A DNA stretch of 64,000 bases from Acanthosepion pharaonis (GCA_903632075.3 CAHIKZ030005407.1:3733501-3797500); one strand, 5' to 3'. Counted from the stretch's first letter, positions 1-10,520 are shown. Translations and numbers: made by a program. The notes: a model not told the origin generated them from the sequence alone.

Positions 1-414
1 ACTCAGAATCCCCAAAATCCCGTCATGTCAAGTCAGTTTTATTTATAAATTATCATGTCCTTTGGTAGATTGCATCTCCAATGTAAATAATCATTGTATT
101 CTGACATTGGTCCCACATAAGTTGACTTGTCACTTAGCGAATCTTGCTACAATTTGTTCACAGGATATAGTAAACAAAACTTGGCTATCATACCGACAAC
201 ATCCTGTTATTGATAATGACTGAAATGAGGAAAATAGTTGAACAAAAAATTTAAAAATAAATGAAACTCAAACAATATTTCCATAATTTTGTTTCTGATG
301 TAAACATCTTATTCAAAAACTTGAAAAATATAATGCAAAAATTAAAAAGAGTGAGTTTGTCTGGTGAATTAAAAAAAACTTGTTTGGTTGAATTCTCGCT
401 GCCTAAAAGTACAT

Positions 415-416
<2 letters not shown>
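1..416. other. AT-rich stretch, nothing recognised
   Basis: There is no credible coding frame, RNA gene or repeat that I can name here. The sequence is ordinary AT-rich intergenic DNA. Confidence 0.5.
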
Positions 417-480
<64 letters not shown>

Positions 481-583
481 GTGTGTATTGGTGTCTGTGT
501 GTGTGAGAGTGTATGTATGAATGGGTTTTGTGCGTGCGTGTGTATGTGCGTTCATGTGTTTGTGTGGGTATGTGCATGTGTGT
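417..583. repeat. (AC)n followed by GT-rich tract
   Basis: About 60 bp of uninterrupted AC repeat runs to 476 and is followed by an imperfect GT-rich tract. The two halves are complementary, so the locus can fold back on itself. Open frames across it on both strands are repeat artefacts. Confidence 0.95.
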
Positions 584-728
584 AATGGAGTGAGTACACG
601 TTTGTTTGATTCACTGCTACAAAAACAGAAGAGATGTATCCAATAATGTGATTATGATATGATGACCATAGAGTCAGGCATTGTTACGCGGGTTGAAACA
701 TCATTGCGATTGTAAACTAGTCTACTAC

Positions 729-733
<5 letters not shown>

Positions 734-762
<29 letters not shown>
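734..762. repeat. (TA)n microsatellite
   Basis: Pure TA dinucleotide tract of about 29 bp. Confidence 0.95.
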
Positions 763-800
763 CGAGGGTCATTCAATAAATAAGGTGAATTTTTCGGTAT
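761..800 (+). repeat. possible mariner-type transposon terminus
   Basis: The start, ACGAGGGTCATTCAATAAAT, resembles the outer end of many mariner-type elements and sits beside TA. No partner inverted end or transposase was found nearby, so this is a weak call. Confidence 0.25.
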
Positions 801-823
801 TAGGACTTCTAATACGTATATAT

Positions 824-832
<9 letters not shown>

Positions 833-863
<31 letters not shown>
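833..863. repeat. (AG)n microsatellite
   Basis: AG dinucleotide tract of about 30 bp directly before the hairpin element at 866. Confidence 0.95.
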
Positions 864-865
<2 letters not shown>

Positions 866-866
<1 letters not shown>

Positions 867-960
867 AAATATAAAAGTGGACACTGAGTGGTGACAATCT
901 GTTTCATACTTAAAAAAGACTGAAGCTTAGTGATGACCTCAGTGTCCACTTTTATATTTT
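866..960. repeat. 95-bp hairpin element
   Basis: The 23-bp arms 866-888 and 938-960 are inverted copies that meet around a 49-bp centre containing TCTGTTTCAT. The outer arm (AATATAAAAGTGGACAC) and the centre resemble the larger palindrome at 32244-32410, so both probably belong to one foldback family. It lies between (AG)n and (TA)n tracts. Confidence 0.7.
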
Positions 961-1001
961 AATATCTACATACGCTCTTTCACTGATATTCAGTACTTTT
1001 G

Positions 1002-1004
<3 letters not shown>

Positions 1005-1058
<54 letters not shown>
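1005..1058. repeat. (TA)n microsatellite
   Basis: TA tract of about 54 bp. Confidence 0.95.
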
Positions 1059-1064
<6 letters not shown>

Positions 1065-1173
1065 CAAAAAGGAAAGGACAGTAAGATATATAATCCGGTG
1101 TTGTTATTGATAATTTTATTTTTACAAAACGGTGCTCAATGTAAATTTACAGAGCATAAATATTATAAATTAA

Positions 1174-1384
1174 CAGATTTAAAAATATGGTTCCTTCGCT
1201 ACTCAGGAATTACCATGTTTTAAAAGAACAAAATAACTTCAAATTAATGATTTCATTAAATTAAAAGCACTAGTTCTGTTTCATTTTCAAGCGAATTTTA
1301 GAATAATGAAACAGAACTATTGCTTTTTAATTTAATTAAATAATTGAATTTGAAGTTGTGTAGCAAAGGAACCATATTTTTAAA

Positions 1385-1387
<3 letters not shown>
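1174..1387. repeat. 214-bp imperfect palindrome
   Basis: Outer arms 1174-1202 and 1360-1387 are inverted copies (GGTTCCTT(C/T)GCTAC). The inner parts also pair, including AGTTCTGTTTCAT and ATGAAACAGAACT. The whole unit is flanked by (TA)n on both sides. A diverged relative without full arms lies at 9225-9372. It has no coding capacity and is probably a foldback or MITE-like element. Confidence 0.7.

Positions 1388-1390
<3 letters not shown>

Positions 1391-1431
<41 letters not shown>
1391..1431. repeat. (TA)n microsatellite
   Basis: TA tract abutting the palindrome's right arm. Confidence 0.95.
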
Positions 1432-1433
<2 letters not shown>

Positions 1434-1450
1434 CGTGTAACAGTAAAATT

Positions 1451-1583
1451 GTTCAATTGTTAGATTAAACTTTGAACCGTTGTATCTTAGAGATGATAAA
1501 AGATATCTTACTGGAACTCTCCGAAGTTTTTATTGCACTATTGGACTCTACTTTGAACAAGAAGAATGTATTTAGCTCTAAGT
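1451..1583 (-). pseudogene. Tc1/mariner-like transposase scrap
   Basis: This stretch closely matches 3372-3490, the downstream part of a transposase relic on the same strand. It shares long blocks such as TTTGAACCGTTGTATCTTAG with that copy. By itself it has no open frame; I assign it only by similarity to the better copy. It ends in a (TA)n tract, as does the other copy. Confidence 0.5.
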
Positions 1584-1585
1584 TG

Positions 1586-1590
<5 letters not shown>

Positions 1591-1646
<56 letters not shown>
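1591..1646. repeat. (TA)n microsatellite
   Basis: TA tract of about 56 bp. Confidence 0.95.
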
Positions 1647-1649
<3 letters not shown>

Positions 1650-1965
1650 GGGTGTGGCACCGTAGAAGTTAATAAATTAATCATGTTATAAATATCTAAT
1701 TTATTATGATATTTTCTTATTTTGCAGAAACAGTGTTGGCGAAGCAAGATGGAACTTAAATAAAGAATTAAATATGAATGCAGTAAAATGAGAGAGGGAC
1801 CGCTCCGACGTGGTAATGAATCATGACGTTACAGAAATGAATGTTGTTTTGAAAAAGGACATTTAGAACAGCACATGTGACAATTAAATAACTAGTAAAT
1901 AAAACTGCCATTTGTAATTATACTTTTAATAAATTATTCCAATTGTATGTGACTTTCGCTCACTT

Positions 1966-1968
<3 letters not shown>
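1647..1968. other. nothing recognised
   Basis: AT-rich DNA with no open frame longer than chance and no repeat that I can match elsewhere in the window. Confidence 0.4.

Positions 1969-2030
<62 letters not shown>
1969..2030. repeat. (TA)n microsatellite
   Basis: TA tract of about 62 bp. Confidence 0.95.
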
Positions 2031-2033
<3 letters not shown>

Positions 2034-2365
2034 CTCGTAGAGTATATGCAGCGTTTAAAAGAAGCTGATGTTCGTGATCGTACAGCTCGAATGTGTTTCG
2101 AGAGATGTTAAAAGTGGGATGGACATGACCATTGATGAAGATCATGATCTTGATAAATCACCTAAATACTGACATCAATAAAAGCGTATTTTCTGATAAT
2201 CGGGAAGAAACACAGATCCATAGATTGAAACATGAATCATCCGGTGTTCTATGCACCGACTAAACTTATTGCACAATAGTCAGCAAGCACGTCATGAAAA
2301 CCTAATTGTTTTATTGATTAGCGTCCACCATATTAATCTTGTACATGGTAAGTTAATAAGTAAAA

Positions 2366-2450
2366 CTTTCGATGGGTGACTAACGCAGCACAATGATTAG
2401 TAAGTCTTTTCGATTCTCACTGAATGCCCATATTACTATGACCTTGTACC
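2366..2450 (+). repeat. degenerate tRNA-derived SINE fragment
   Basis: The run CAATGATTAGTAAGTC followed by TCGATTCTCACTGAATGC and, further on, CCTTGTACCA has the same order of blocks as the tRNA-like SINE heads at 35820 and 54430, each of which has a 'GTTAGCAA', a B-box-like element and a related tail. It is heavily decayed. Confidence 0.35.
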
Positions 2451-2621
2451 AGACTAAGATTAGTTTAGCAACTAACCATCTTCTTTAGTAGTTGTGACAG
2501 TCCCTTACTATAAAGGTAATTTACATTAACCAGAAAAAAGGCTTAGACAGAAGCGTCTTTCTGTTTTAAATTTGGATTTCTTAATGTAACTATAACAACA
2601 AAAACATTTCGATTTAATTTT

Positions 2622-2660
2622 TGCCTTGAAAAAGTCGGAAGACGAAACACGTCGGCAAAA
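2622..2660 (+). other. PLE-end-like GAAAC hairpin motif
   Basis: GTCGGAAGAC forms a small hairpin directly followed by GAAAC, preceded by CTTGAAAAA. This layout, a (T)TGANGA-like box, a short hairpin, then GAAAC, recurs at several places in the window, one of which (12366-12394) is the tail of a PLE. Confidence 0.4.
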
Positions 2661-2705
2661 TCTAAGATTTTTTTTTACAATTGTCATTTTATACCATATA
2701 TATAT

Positions 2706-2848
2706 ATGACGTCACACATTATGAAATGGACAAAGTCCGACAATTATTTTAAGACATTTTATGTTTATACATTCTTTTTATAGATACAAATATTTAAGTA
2801 AATGCTCTGTGTATAATAAACAGTATTAAACAACATTTACCGGTCTGA
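2706..2848 (+). repeat. 143-bp direct repeat, copy 1
   Basis: Near-identical to 3066-3208, offset exactly 360 bp, starting ATGACGTCACACATTATG. A third partial copy lies at 42786-42836 next to (TA)n. The unit is followed by a block (GTCCGAGAAATTTTCATAG) that appears inverted after copy 2. Confidence 0.9.
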
Positions 2849-2878
2849 GTGTCCGAGAAATTTTCATAGAAAAAATTT

Positions 2879-2966
2879 GTCGTCCGACAGGATTTGAACC
2901 TGTATGCTATACGGAACCGTCGGATAACCTGAAGTGCCTTTTAACCGATTCGCCCACAGAGTACCG
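2879..2966 (-). repeat. tRNA-like (class II-like) SINE head
   Basis: On the minus strand the order is a D-arm/A-box-like run (GGGCGAATCGGTTAAAAGGC), a possible anticodon arm, a long variable region and a perfect 5-bp T-arm (ACAGG-TTCAAAT-CCTGT). The 5' acceptor strand does not pair with the 3' side, so I do not call a functional tRNA. A degraded relative occurs at 42861-42925. It is probably a SINE derived from a Leu- or Ser-type tRNA. Confidence 0.5.
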
Positions 2967-3065
2967 TTCTGCTGGTAGGGTCGAATTTACTGCTTTTAAA
3001 CTTCAATCATTCATGAATTTCTCACGTACATTCATATCTGCTCATGGCGTATCAAATGTAAACAA

Positions 3066-3208
3066 ATGACGTCACACATTATGAAATGGACAAAGTCCGA
3101 CAATTATTTTAAGACATTTTATGTTTAACCATTTTTTTTATAGATACAATTATTTAAGTAAATACTCTTTTTATAATAAACAGTATTAAACAACATTTAC
3201 CGGCCTGA
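3066..3208 (+). repeat. 143-bp direct repeat, copy 2
   Basis: Partner of 2706-2848 with only scattered substitutions by eye. The two copies flank the tRNA-like block at 2879-2966. Confidence 0.9.
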
Positions 3209-3294
3209 ATTTGGAGGACGAATATTTTCTATGAAAATTTCTCGGACATTTACATAAATATTTGTACAAACAAAAAAAGAATGTAAACATAAAA

Positions 3295-3299
<5 letters not shown>

Positions 3300-3365
<66 letters not shown>
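3300..3365. repeat. (TA)n microsatellite
   Basis: TA tract of about 66 bp. Confidence 0.95.
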
Positions 3366-3367
<2 letters not shown>

Positions 3368-3371
3368 TGTA

Positions 3372-3700
3372 TCAGCAAAATTGTTCAGTTGTTAGATTAA
3401 GCTTTGAACCGTTGTATCTTAGAAATGATAAAAGATATCTTACTGGATTGGACATTCAAGAAGAATGTGTTTAGCTCTAATTTGAAATGGTGATCCCTCT
3501 TGCTGTTGTGATCTCCTGATCCAGTTTTCCTCTCTAATGTTCCCCCTTTTTTAAACTTATTCACCATTCTCTTGATGGTTCTTGAATGGACTTTGAAGAT
3601 GAAAATTAGAATACCAATGTTGGTACCATTACTGAAAGCCTGAATGATCTTTTTCCTCTTACCAATGCTCAGTTGTGAAGATATAGTTGGGGACACAAAA
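3372..3700 (-). pseudogene. Tc1/mariner-like transposase N-terminal HTH relic
   Basis: The minus-strand frame 3397-3696 (99 codons) reads as the DNA-binding part of a Tc1-type transposase: a start with GKRKKIIQAF, a helix-turn-helix-like core with SRTIKRMVNKF, then GTLERKTGSG, the basic linker typical of these enzymes. The catalytic DDE region is missing; after the linker the frame degenerates and runs into (TA)n. It would have bound element ends for cut-and-paste transposition in the nucleus. No terminal inverted repeat was identified. A shorter copy of its 3' part is at 1451-1583. Confidence 0.6.
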
Positions 3701-4790
3701 CGATTTTAACCTTGTTCTCTTTCTAGGTGAATAACTCAAAGGGTTTTTCAATGATTCTTACAACAGATGGTGACAAGATGGCTAAACGTCTTATCTGGAA
3801 ACCTGGACAAAACAACCCCAGTTTATTTAATGGTTTGTTAGATATTAAAAATTATGTGGGATGGACAGTCTCTGATCATTAAGTTAATGGAATCTGACTG
3901 TTTTTCTTTATTATCTTAGTCATGCTTTAAACAATGTCATCATCTTAATATTAAAGCCAGGTATCATTTTGAAAGACGTCATAGTAACGCCGGACATCTT
4001 TACTAGATTTTGTGGGTTAACGTTTAATTAGGTAACTTTGAATATGATTATCACAACGGAATGAATGCATTTTGTGTCCCATTGTAGAGCTTTGCAACAA
4101 CTTTTGTCTAAGCTTTCATTTATAGGCAGTTAAAAACAAAACAAAAACAACGACACCTAACAATGACGGGTAATGTTTTAAACGACCGAAGGCGTTCACA
4201 CATTTCGGATCGTATTTTTTTTTTGCAAATTTATGTTCGTAGGCTCCGCTGATGTTGCCTTCGAAAGCAGGTGATATCTGTAAAATATAAACTGCTTCTT
4301 AAGTTTTCATGATAATCCATCGAACCTAGGAGGGATTCAGGTTGGCCTCCTATTTGCTGGATGTATGTTTTGAAACTAGGGAGATAGAGATCGTGAGTGT
4401 CTGTGCAAATTGGTCCGCGTTGATCATAATCATGATGATGAAATCTAGAAGCGGTGCCTATTCGTGAGTTTCAACTGATTTTCGACATAGCTTGTATTTC
4501 GAACTTCAACCGCTTCAACCAAACAACGTCTCAATATCGGTATCTGGTTGCTTAATGCTAGTGAGTCTATATTTATCCATATGATAAACCCATCCCTACT
4601 TCTCCAAGAAATATCCTCAGCTTCGGTGACCATTACACCAGGCACCAATGCTTCCATTGCAGGGATAGTCAGAGTCAATGTAATAGTGACGAAGGAAACT
4701 GAGCAAAAAAAAAACAAAAAAAAAACTTATGTATACGTGACGATTCCCATTTTAATTCCGTTCCATCGAGTGTACAATTAGCTACTGTTG
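3701..4790. other. nothing recognised
   Basis: About 1.1 kb of mostly unique-looking sequence. Short opposing frames at 4445-4781 show no recognisable domain. Confidence 0.4.
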
Positions 4791-5070
4791 TAGCATACCT
4801 ACGGACAATAATAGGTATGCTCCAATTCCTATGAATACAGTAGTGAATACTATATGGGTCGGTCGGCCTGCAGTGGGAGATTCGTCTTCAACTGTGCTGG
4901 GGAAATTATCTCCCTCCGTGCAGAGAGGATCCCCAGACGGGGCTATGTCGAAGGGTAGAGGCTCGTCTCGGGAAAAACCTACCCGACCCCGTTTTATACG
5001 GAGTCTACGGGGAATTTTTGGCTGAGCCTACGGACTCGGAATCCCACATTAAATTCGGCCTTGTGCCACA
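4791..5070 (+). repeat. GC-richer block ending in the LINE/SINE tail motif
   Basis: A short inverted repeat (AGCATACCT / AGGTATGCT) opens a block that is clearly richer in GC than its surroundings. The block ends at 5054-5070 with TTCGGCCTTGTGCCACA, the motif found at the 3' end of the Tx1-like LINE (25281-25297) and in SINE-like copies. It is plausibly a SINE or truncated LINE copy; I cannot name the body. Confidence 0.4.
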
Positions 5071-5576
5071 TCTGACTGCGTGGGACAGTTGGTAGATACT
5101 GTCAGCGGTCTGCAGGTGGAGATTCTTTGTGGAATTCACTTAACTCACTTCTAGCAGTTGACTACTTCTACGCCTCGCTGGTGAATCTTATCTGTGTTGT
5201 TCTTGTCCTAAGTATTATCGTTCGTTACCAACCTTCATGTGATTATTCTATCCAGTAACCTTCCCTATATTACAACAGATACTAAGAAAGATTCGTAAAT
5301 ATTAGAACTAATTTATTGTCGTTTTTACCAATATAATCATAGACCAAGTAAAACCTGATGAAGTATCCAAGGCGGATTGAGCACGAATATTTTGCAATAT
5401 TATCGCTCCCGACCTGTTATCACGACTTTAATCTCTTTCCCATCGCCATAGCATAGAGCATTTGCGCCTTTTCTACAAATATTTTCATTACAGTTGTTCT
5501 GTTGGGCTTTACTATTTGGTGTCGCGATTTCATAAATGATAGTGCAGTACCAAATTGGCAGCTAGGTCTCATTATT
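5071..5576. other. nothing recognised
   Basis: No supported gene, RNA or repeat. Confidence 0.4.
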
Positions 5577-5835
5577 TTATTATTGAAATTGCTAGATGTA
5601 ACCGTTAGTTATATTCTATTAGCTTTTCTTCCACTTCTAGCTTGTGAAACTCACTTTCAGCTTCTTGCTTTCCTGTCATCTACAGTCTTCAATAATTTAA
5701 ATTCAACATCAATCGTTATCTATCACTTAATGACCTTTGCCCTCAGTAATGTGTTCTCAGTTTCTTTCGTTCTATTATCTTTCTTAATGGCTTTCTCGCC
5801 TTGCTTGCGGTGAATTGATTAAAATAAAATAATCT
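5577..5835 (+). pseudogene. LINE 3' end relic (LWNSLP family)
   Basis: This is a strongly diverged copy of the family best preserved at 37290-37565. There the reverse-transcriptase C-terminus ends with a RLWNSLPAS motif and a short 3' UTR finishing in a CTTGCTTGGGGTGAAATGAT-like tail and A-rich DNA. Here the same blocks are present (GATGTAACC, TTGTGAAACTCAC, CTTGCTTGCGGTGAATTGAT) but the frame is broken. It is a 5'-truncated dead copy. Confidence 0.6.
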
Positions 5836-6450
5836 GATGTTGAGGAAAAAATCTCACATCTCCAGCCTAACAACCAATAGTGATAGTGAGAAGTGCAGCT
5901 AATCAATCCTGACGTTATCTTATTAACTGGTCTCTCACTTGTCTGTTTCACTTGCAAATATGATCATTGTTAGGTTTTTGTCTTAAGCGACCTTGCTTTC
6001 TCGTAATGTATTTTTCGTGACCGGGTATTGTTGAAAAGGGGAGGAAATCAAGGAAGGTTAATTTGAATCGACGCTACAGGCAAGAAAAAAAAAAGCAATG
6101 CTTTTTTCTCATTGATATTTGTCATTCGTATTTTGATGCAAATTTTTGGAACTGTTCGTTTCGCCAGTTTGTACAAATAAACTAACAAACAAGAACATGA
6201 TTGATGTGAATTTAAAGCTGAAGACTGCGGGTCTTCAAGTAAGAAGTCAGAGTTGGGACGAAATCTTAATGTGGTACATTGCATTATTAAAAATCAGTAT
6301 CAATTTGAATTCTATTTTAATAATCATGTTAATACGATTTCTTTTTCATTTCTCCTTTGTAATTTCTTTTATTGATTTTCTTTTAAGTTTTAATATTTTC
6401 TTCCTTGGTTATTTTCCTCTTTCATTTTCCTAGACTTCATGGATTTTAAG
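5836..6450. other. nothing recognised
   Basis: AT-rich DNA, T-rich on the plus strand from about 6340. No feature can be supported. Confidence 0.4.
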
Positions 6451-6454
6451 CGCA

Positions 6455-6768
6455 GTACTAGATTGGCAGCTAGGTCTCATCATTTTCCAATTGAAATGGG
6501 TAGATGTAACCGTAGGTTCTATGCTAACAGTTTCTTCTTCAATTTTTTGCTTGTGAAACTCTCTTCCGGGTCTTTGCTTCTCGGTCAACTTTGATATTCC
6601 AAAATTTAAATGCAATGTCAATCGTTAACTTTTGTCTTAATTCTTCTTCTTTTATCGTTCTCTCGCTTAAATTTTTTTTCCTCATATTCTCTCACATTCA
6701 GTAAATCCTTACACCTTAGAGGCTTTATTATCTTGCTTGGCGTGAAATAATTAAAAATATTGTTACAA
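6455..6768 (+). pseudogene. LINE 3' end relic (LWNSLP family)
   Basis: Second copy of the 37290 family. GTAGATGTAACCGTAGGTTC, GTGAAACTCTCTTCCGGG and the terminal CTTGCTTGGCGTGAAATAAT are all recognisable in order. No intact frame remains. The copy at 5577 lies 0.9 kb upstream in the same orientation; both share the leading block TTGGCAGCTAGGTCTCAT, so one may be a local duplicate of the other. Confidence 0.65.
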
Positions 6769-6774
6769 CTTTCT

Positions 6775-7640
6775 TCTTTGTTTTTCCACAATTCATTCCT
6801 TGATTTCTTTTTAAAAAAAAATCATGTTTTCTGTTTATTATAATAACCTTTCTCCTGAATTTTCTGAGTGTTTTTGTGCTCTCTTCTATATTTTTAAATA
6901 CTTTTTTTTTATTTTGACTATTCTTTTTTTCATCATTTTATCCGTTTTTTTCCCCATTTTTTACAGAAAACATCGTTTCTCTAAATCCTATGTTTTTGTT
7001 CACTGATCAACAAAATTCGATTTCGTTTTCACTCTTTCCTCCTTTTTCGCATTGGTTGATTCTTTTCTTTACTCTCTTCATGTTTTTCCTTTCATTTTTT
7101 ATTTTCTCTTTTCGTGTTTCTTATTTGATGTATCTTGTATATATTCTTTCTTTCTTACTCTCAATATCCACTCTCTTATACATTTTTTTCTCTTTTGGTT
7201 TTTACTGGTTTTATTTTATTTTTTATTTTTATTTTTTGTTTTAATTTGTATTTCTTCTTTTACTTCAGTTACACTTTATATTTTGTTCCTTCATTTTGAC
7301 ACTAGCTTTTTCTTCGCTGGTTTCTTTCGTTTTATTTTCCTTTCTCCTTTTGTATAATTTACACATTATTTTTTATCTTTTATATTTTCTTTGTATTTTT
7401 TCTTTGTATATACTTCTTTTTTTTTACTGTCTTTCCATGTCTCTCTCTCTCTCTCTCTCTTGCATTTCTTCCCTTTTTTTAATTCCTTCATACTTTTTCT
7501 TTCTTTCTTTCTTTGTATTACCAATTCATGTCATCTTTTATATTTTCATTCTGTATATTGCTTTGCTTTTTCTGCCTTTCTTTCTTTTTTTACTTTTTTC
7601 TTTTTACTTCCTTTCTTTCTTTCTTCTCTACCTAACCAAC
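6775..7640. repeat. polypyrimidine-rich tract
   Basis: About 0.85 kb in which the plus strand is almost all T and C in irregular runs. Several overlapping frames translate to Phe/Leu/Ser-rich nonsense and are composition artefacts. A mirror case, purine-rich on the plus strand, lies at 46230-46870. Confidence 0.85.
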
Positions 7641-8007
7641 TGAATATTTTTCGAGTTGTGCGATTATTTATGAGGATCTTCACTGGATTAGAAAGGCGTT
7701 ACATCCGGATGTGCAGCCTGCGCACGCAATAGCCAATAAAATTGTATGATTCCTCCTGAAATTGCCATCTGAGAGGTCGCGTATTCTCTTCAAGAGACAA
7801 TTGACTTGATTAATGCGAACCATTTTTTCTACTTCACTTTCCTTGATTATTACGCCTGCCCTTGAATTTTATGTTCCTTTTCTTCATTCTTTGTTAGAAA
7901 AAAAAACCAACAAAAACAAAACTATCTTTCTTTCTCCTCTCTGTACATTTATTTATGTTGGTTGTAACAATGTTCTTAAGTTCTCTGTTTCTGGTCGATC
8001 TGCCCGT

Positions 8008-8008
<1 letters not shown>
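7641..8008. other. nothing recognised
   Basis: No supported feature. Confidence 0.4.

Positions 8009-8046
<38 letters not shown>
8009..8046. repeat. (CTAT)n microsatellite
   Basis: About nine CTAT tetranucleotides. Confidence 0.95.
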
Positions 8047-8242
8047 GATTGCGTGTATCTCAGTCTCATTCGATTTATCTATCTCAATTTGGTTATATCT
8101 ATTTCCCTCTATACAAATCTTGCTCTTTTCCCTCTGCCTGGGTCTCATCAGGTCTCACGCTGTATTTCAGTCAGTTCATCTCTAATTATTTCACTCTCTG
8201 CATATTGTCCTTTTTCTATTTTCCCTCTTACTGGGTATCTAC

Positions 8243-8255
8243 ATCTCTCTCTCTT

Positions 8256-8346
<91 letters not shown>
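8243..8346. repeat. compound (TC)n(CTAT)n(TA)n(GT)n microsatellite
   Basis: Four simple repeats follow one another without gaps; the GT part alone is about 50 bp. Confidence 0.95.
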
Positions 8347-8349
<3 letters not shown>

Positions 8350-8350
<1 letters not shown>

Positions 8351-9190
8351 ATACATAGTGGGGAGGCAAAATATGCACTAAAAGTTTTACTTATTTTTTT
8401 CATGAAACAGTTCAACTAATTTTTCGAAATCTGGTGCATTTTATTATCATAACCTTATATAATAATTACCGTATTTTTTTTTTTTTAAATGATAATTGTG
8501 TAAATGATGAATGTTGAGGAAAGGAGACGTCAAAGGGTGTGTGACATGATAAACGCAAATGTTCATCCACAGAGGATTTCAAGAATAATTGGTGTATCCC
8601 ATACGGACAGTTTTTAACCTGAAGAAGAGAATGACTATAAGGGAAATTATTCAGAGAAAGCCTGGAAGTGGCGGAATCAACAAAAAGTGCAATAATAATT
8701 TCATTAACACTCTCAAATCCAAAATCTTAAAAGACCCAACGAAATCCATGGGAAAATTAGCAACTGAAATTGAAAGTGGATGCTAAGTCTATCAGAACAA
8801 CAGTGAAAGATGACTTAAAACTAAAATCATACACAAGAACGCCATGACATTTGCTGACACGACCCATGAAGGCCAGAAAAAAAAGATACAAAATCTTTTT
8901 TACTTATCTTAAAAGAAACAAGTCCACTGTGAAAATATTCTCAGATGAAAAGATCTTTACTTTTGGCACTGTTCTGAATCGCAGGAATAACAGATGCATT
9001 GCACATTCAAGAACTTATTTCAAGAGCATTTTCAGAACGAAAGATCCAGTTTAAGTTATGGTCTTGGGGTTGTGGCCTCTGATGGGAAAAATGCCTATCA
9101 AATTTTACAAACCTGGTGAAAATGTTAATGCCTATTACAAGACTGAGTATTACCATGGTTCAAAGCCAACTACCCTCTCCTGCCCATACA
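8350..9190 (+). pseudogene. Tc1/mariner-superfamily transposase relic, 5' part
   Basis: After a candidate terminal repeat (GTGGGGAGGCAAAATATGCA at 8358) comes a broken transposase gene. The start near 8504 reads MNVEERRRQRVCDMI, followed by an HTH-like RISRIIGVSHT; after a frameshift come IREIIQRKPGSG, KILKDPTKSMGKLA and the first catalytic block KIFSDEKIFT, whose D (codon at about 8944) is the first residue of the DDE/D triad, then VLNRRNNRCIA and LGVVASDGKKMP. At least three frameshifts and several stops are present and the second and third catalytic residues are absent. The 3' half of what looks like the same family lies inverted at 9930-10255. Dead, nuclear, cut-and-paste element. Confidence 0.75.
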
Positions 9191-9224
9191 GTAAAAAAAA
9201 AGTACAGATTTTCTGAAAATCTAA

Positions 9225-9372
9225 TTTTGCCGTATCAAGCTCTGTTTCATCTTCAAGCAAAGACCTTGATACTTTAATTCAATTTAATTCTAATAATTAT
9301 ATTGAAGCTTTTAGTTCTTTTTTTTTGAAACATGAGAACTCTTATATAGCGAGGGAATCATATTTTTAAAAA
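9225..9372. repeat. diverged relative of the 1174-1387 palindrome
   Basis: It shares CTCTGTTTCATCTTCAAGC and GAATCATATTTTTAAA-type blocks with 1174-1387 in the same order, but the outer arms no longer match well. Confidence 0.45.
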
Positions 9373-9491
9373 ATAATTATAATTTAGGGTCTACTTTTGT
9401 ATCGAGCACTGCTTTTTAAAATAAAAATAAAAAATACTAAAGAACTTCGGATTATTAACCTAACGAGTTCTTTCATATTTTCTAGATATTT

Positions 9492-9600
<109 letters not shown>

Positions 9601-9639
9601 TAAAAGAGTGTGGATGGTGACAGTCTCTTTCAAGATTTT

Positions 9640-9842
9640 AAATCAATAATCAGAGTTTATATTAATCTGGCACAATAAGAAATTAGATTTCAAAGTTTAC
9701 CGAAAGACAAATAAAAATGACCTAATCATTTTTATCCCCATTACAATAACAAAATAGCATCCGTATTAACAATAGGTTTCTATCTAAGAACTCTCAGAAT
9801 ATGTAGCTTTAAATTTAACTCCTTCACTGAATCATTTTAATA
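9640..9842 (+). pseudogene. Penelope-like reverse transcriptase scrap
   Basis: Two adjoining frames read KLDFKVYRKTNKNDLI and then HFYPHYNNKI, TIGFYLRTLRICS. This order, FKVYRKPT..., H.HSHH..K.., ..L..RA.RI, is the pattern of the PLE reverse transcriptase region just after the catalytic core. Both ends are truncated and one frameshift joins the two pieces. It follows a (TA)n-containing tract after 40 bp, as the other PLE relics here do. Confidence 0.6.
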
Positions 9843-9929
9843 ATAAATTTCTGGGCTGTTGATTAATTGTTTTGTCTTAATTTTTATTGTAAGTAACTGT
9901 ATAGTGACTTTATGGCCACCCTGTATACA

Positions 9930-10255
9930 GGACGGGGAGGCAAGTCTTACATAATTTTGTTATTGAAATAAAAAGCTTTATAGTTGATTAATTAGTTTAT
10001 TTAAAGAAATACGAATGGCTCCAATATAGAAATATGAAAAAAACATTTTATTCGATTCCTTGTTTCTCAATTACTGCCTCCACACATTCCCTGAAACTTC
10101 TACAACTCTTCTCTAAAATTCTTGTTCCACTCTTCTCCAATGGCATCCATAAGACAGTTAACGGTTCGATGAGAGGTTCTATTAGTAGCACGTCCTAAAA
10201 TGCTCCAAAAAGCATCATCTAGAGGGTTGAGATCTAGGCTGGAAGAAAGCCAGAA
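9930..10255 (-). pseudogene. Tc1/mariner-superfamily transposase relic, C-terminal part
   Basis: On the minus strand from 10255 the frame reads LDLNPLDDAFWSILGRATN, which contains the last catalytic Asp block (normally SPDLNPLD..W), followed by HRTVNCLMDAIGEEWNKNF, the usual C-terminal helices. Two in-frame stops occur late. The plus-strand left edge GGACGGGGAGGCAAGTC (9934) resembles the candidate terminus of the 8350 element (GTGGGGAGGCAAA), so this is probably the 3' half of the same or a sister element in the opposite orientation. It is cut off upstream at 10255, where GC-rich DNA begins. Confidence 0.7.
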
Positions 10256-10257
10256 GT

Positions 10258-10520
10258 GTGATGGCTGTGACGTCATCCCCTGGACGCAGCGCCAACTGTG
10301 ACGTTCTATTCTGGTCTACCACGGCACCAACTGTGACGTCCCTAAACAGCACCAACCAGACGTCCTCGCCGCGGCGCCAGCTGTTCGCTCCTCGCTGCTC
10401 CGTTCGGGTGTCGCTTCTCCAAACGTGACGTCCGCCTGTCGCGTCAGTCGTGTTGTCTCGTCCTGTGACGACCAACTGGCTTGGTATCGGTCGCGGCACC
10501 CAAATGTGACGTTCTAACCT
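10258..10520. repeat. GC-rich block with repeated TGTGACGT
   Basis: TGTGACGT or a one-base variant occurs about six times (for example 10266, 10297, 10332, 10425, 10505), often preceded by GC(A/G)CCAAC. The block is far richer in GC than its surroundings. It could be a decayed tandem repeat, a CRE-rich regulatory segment or part of an unknown retroelement end. I cannot choose. Confidence 0.5.

Noticed and set aside
763..830. Complete mariner element
   Set aside because: Only one terminus-like block is present and no inverted partner or transposase was found within the next kilobases.
2879..2966. Functional tRNA gene on the minus strand
   Set aside because: The T arm is perfect, but the acceptor strands do not pair and a degraded copy exists at 42861, so it is a tRNA-derived repeat.
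6824..7732. Overlapping Phe/Leu/Ser-rich frames that look like membrane proteins
   Set aside because: They come from a polypyrimidine tract and exist in three frames at once. The mirror case at 46194-46999 was rejected for the same reason.
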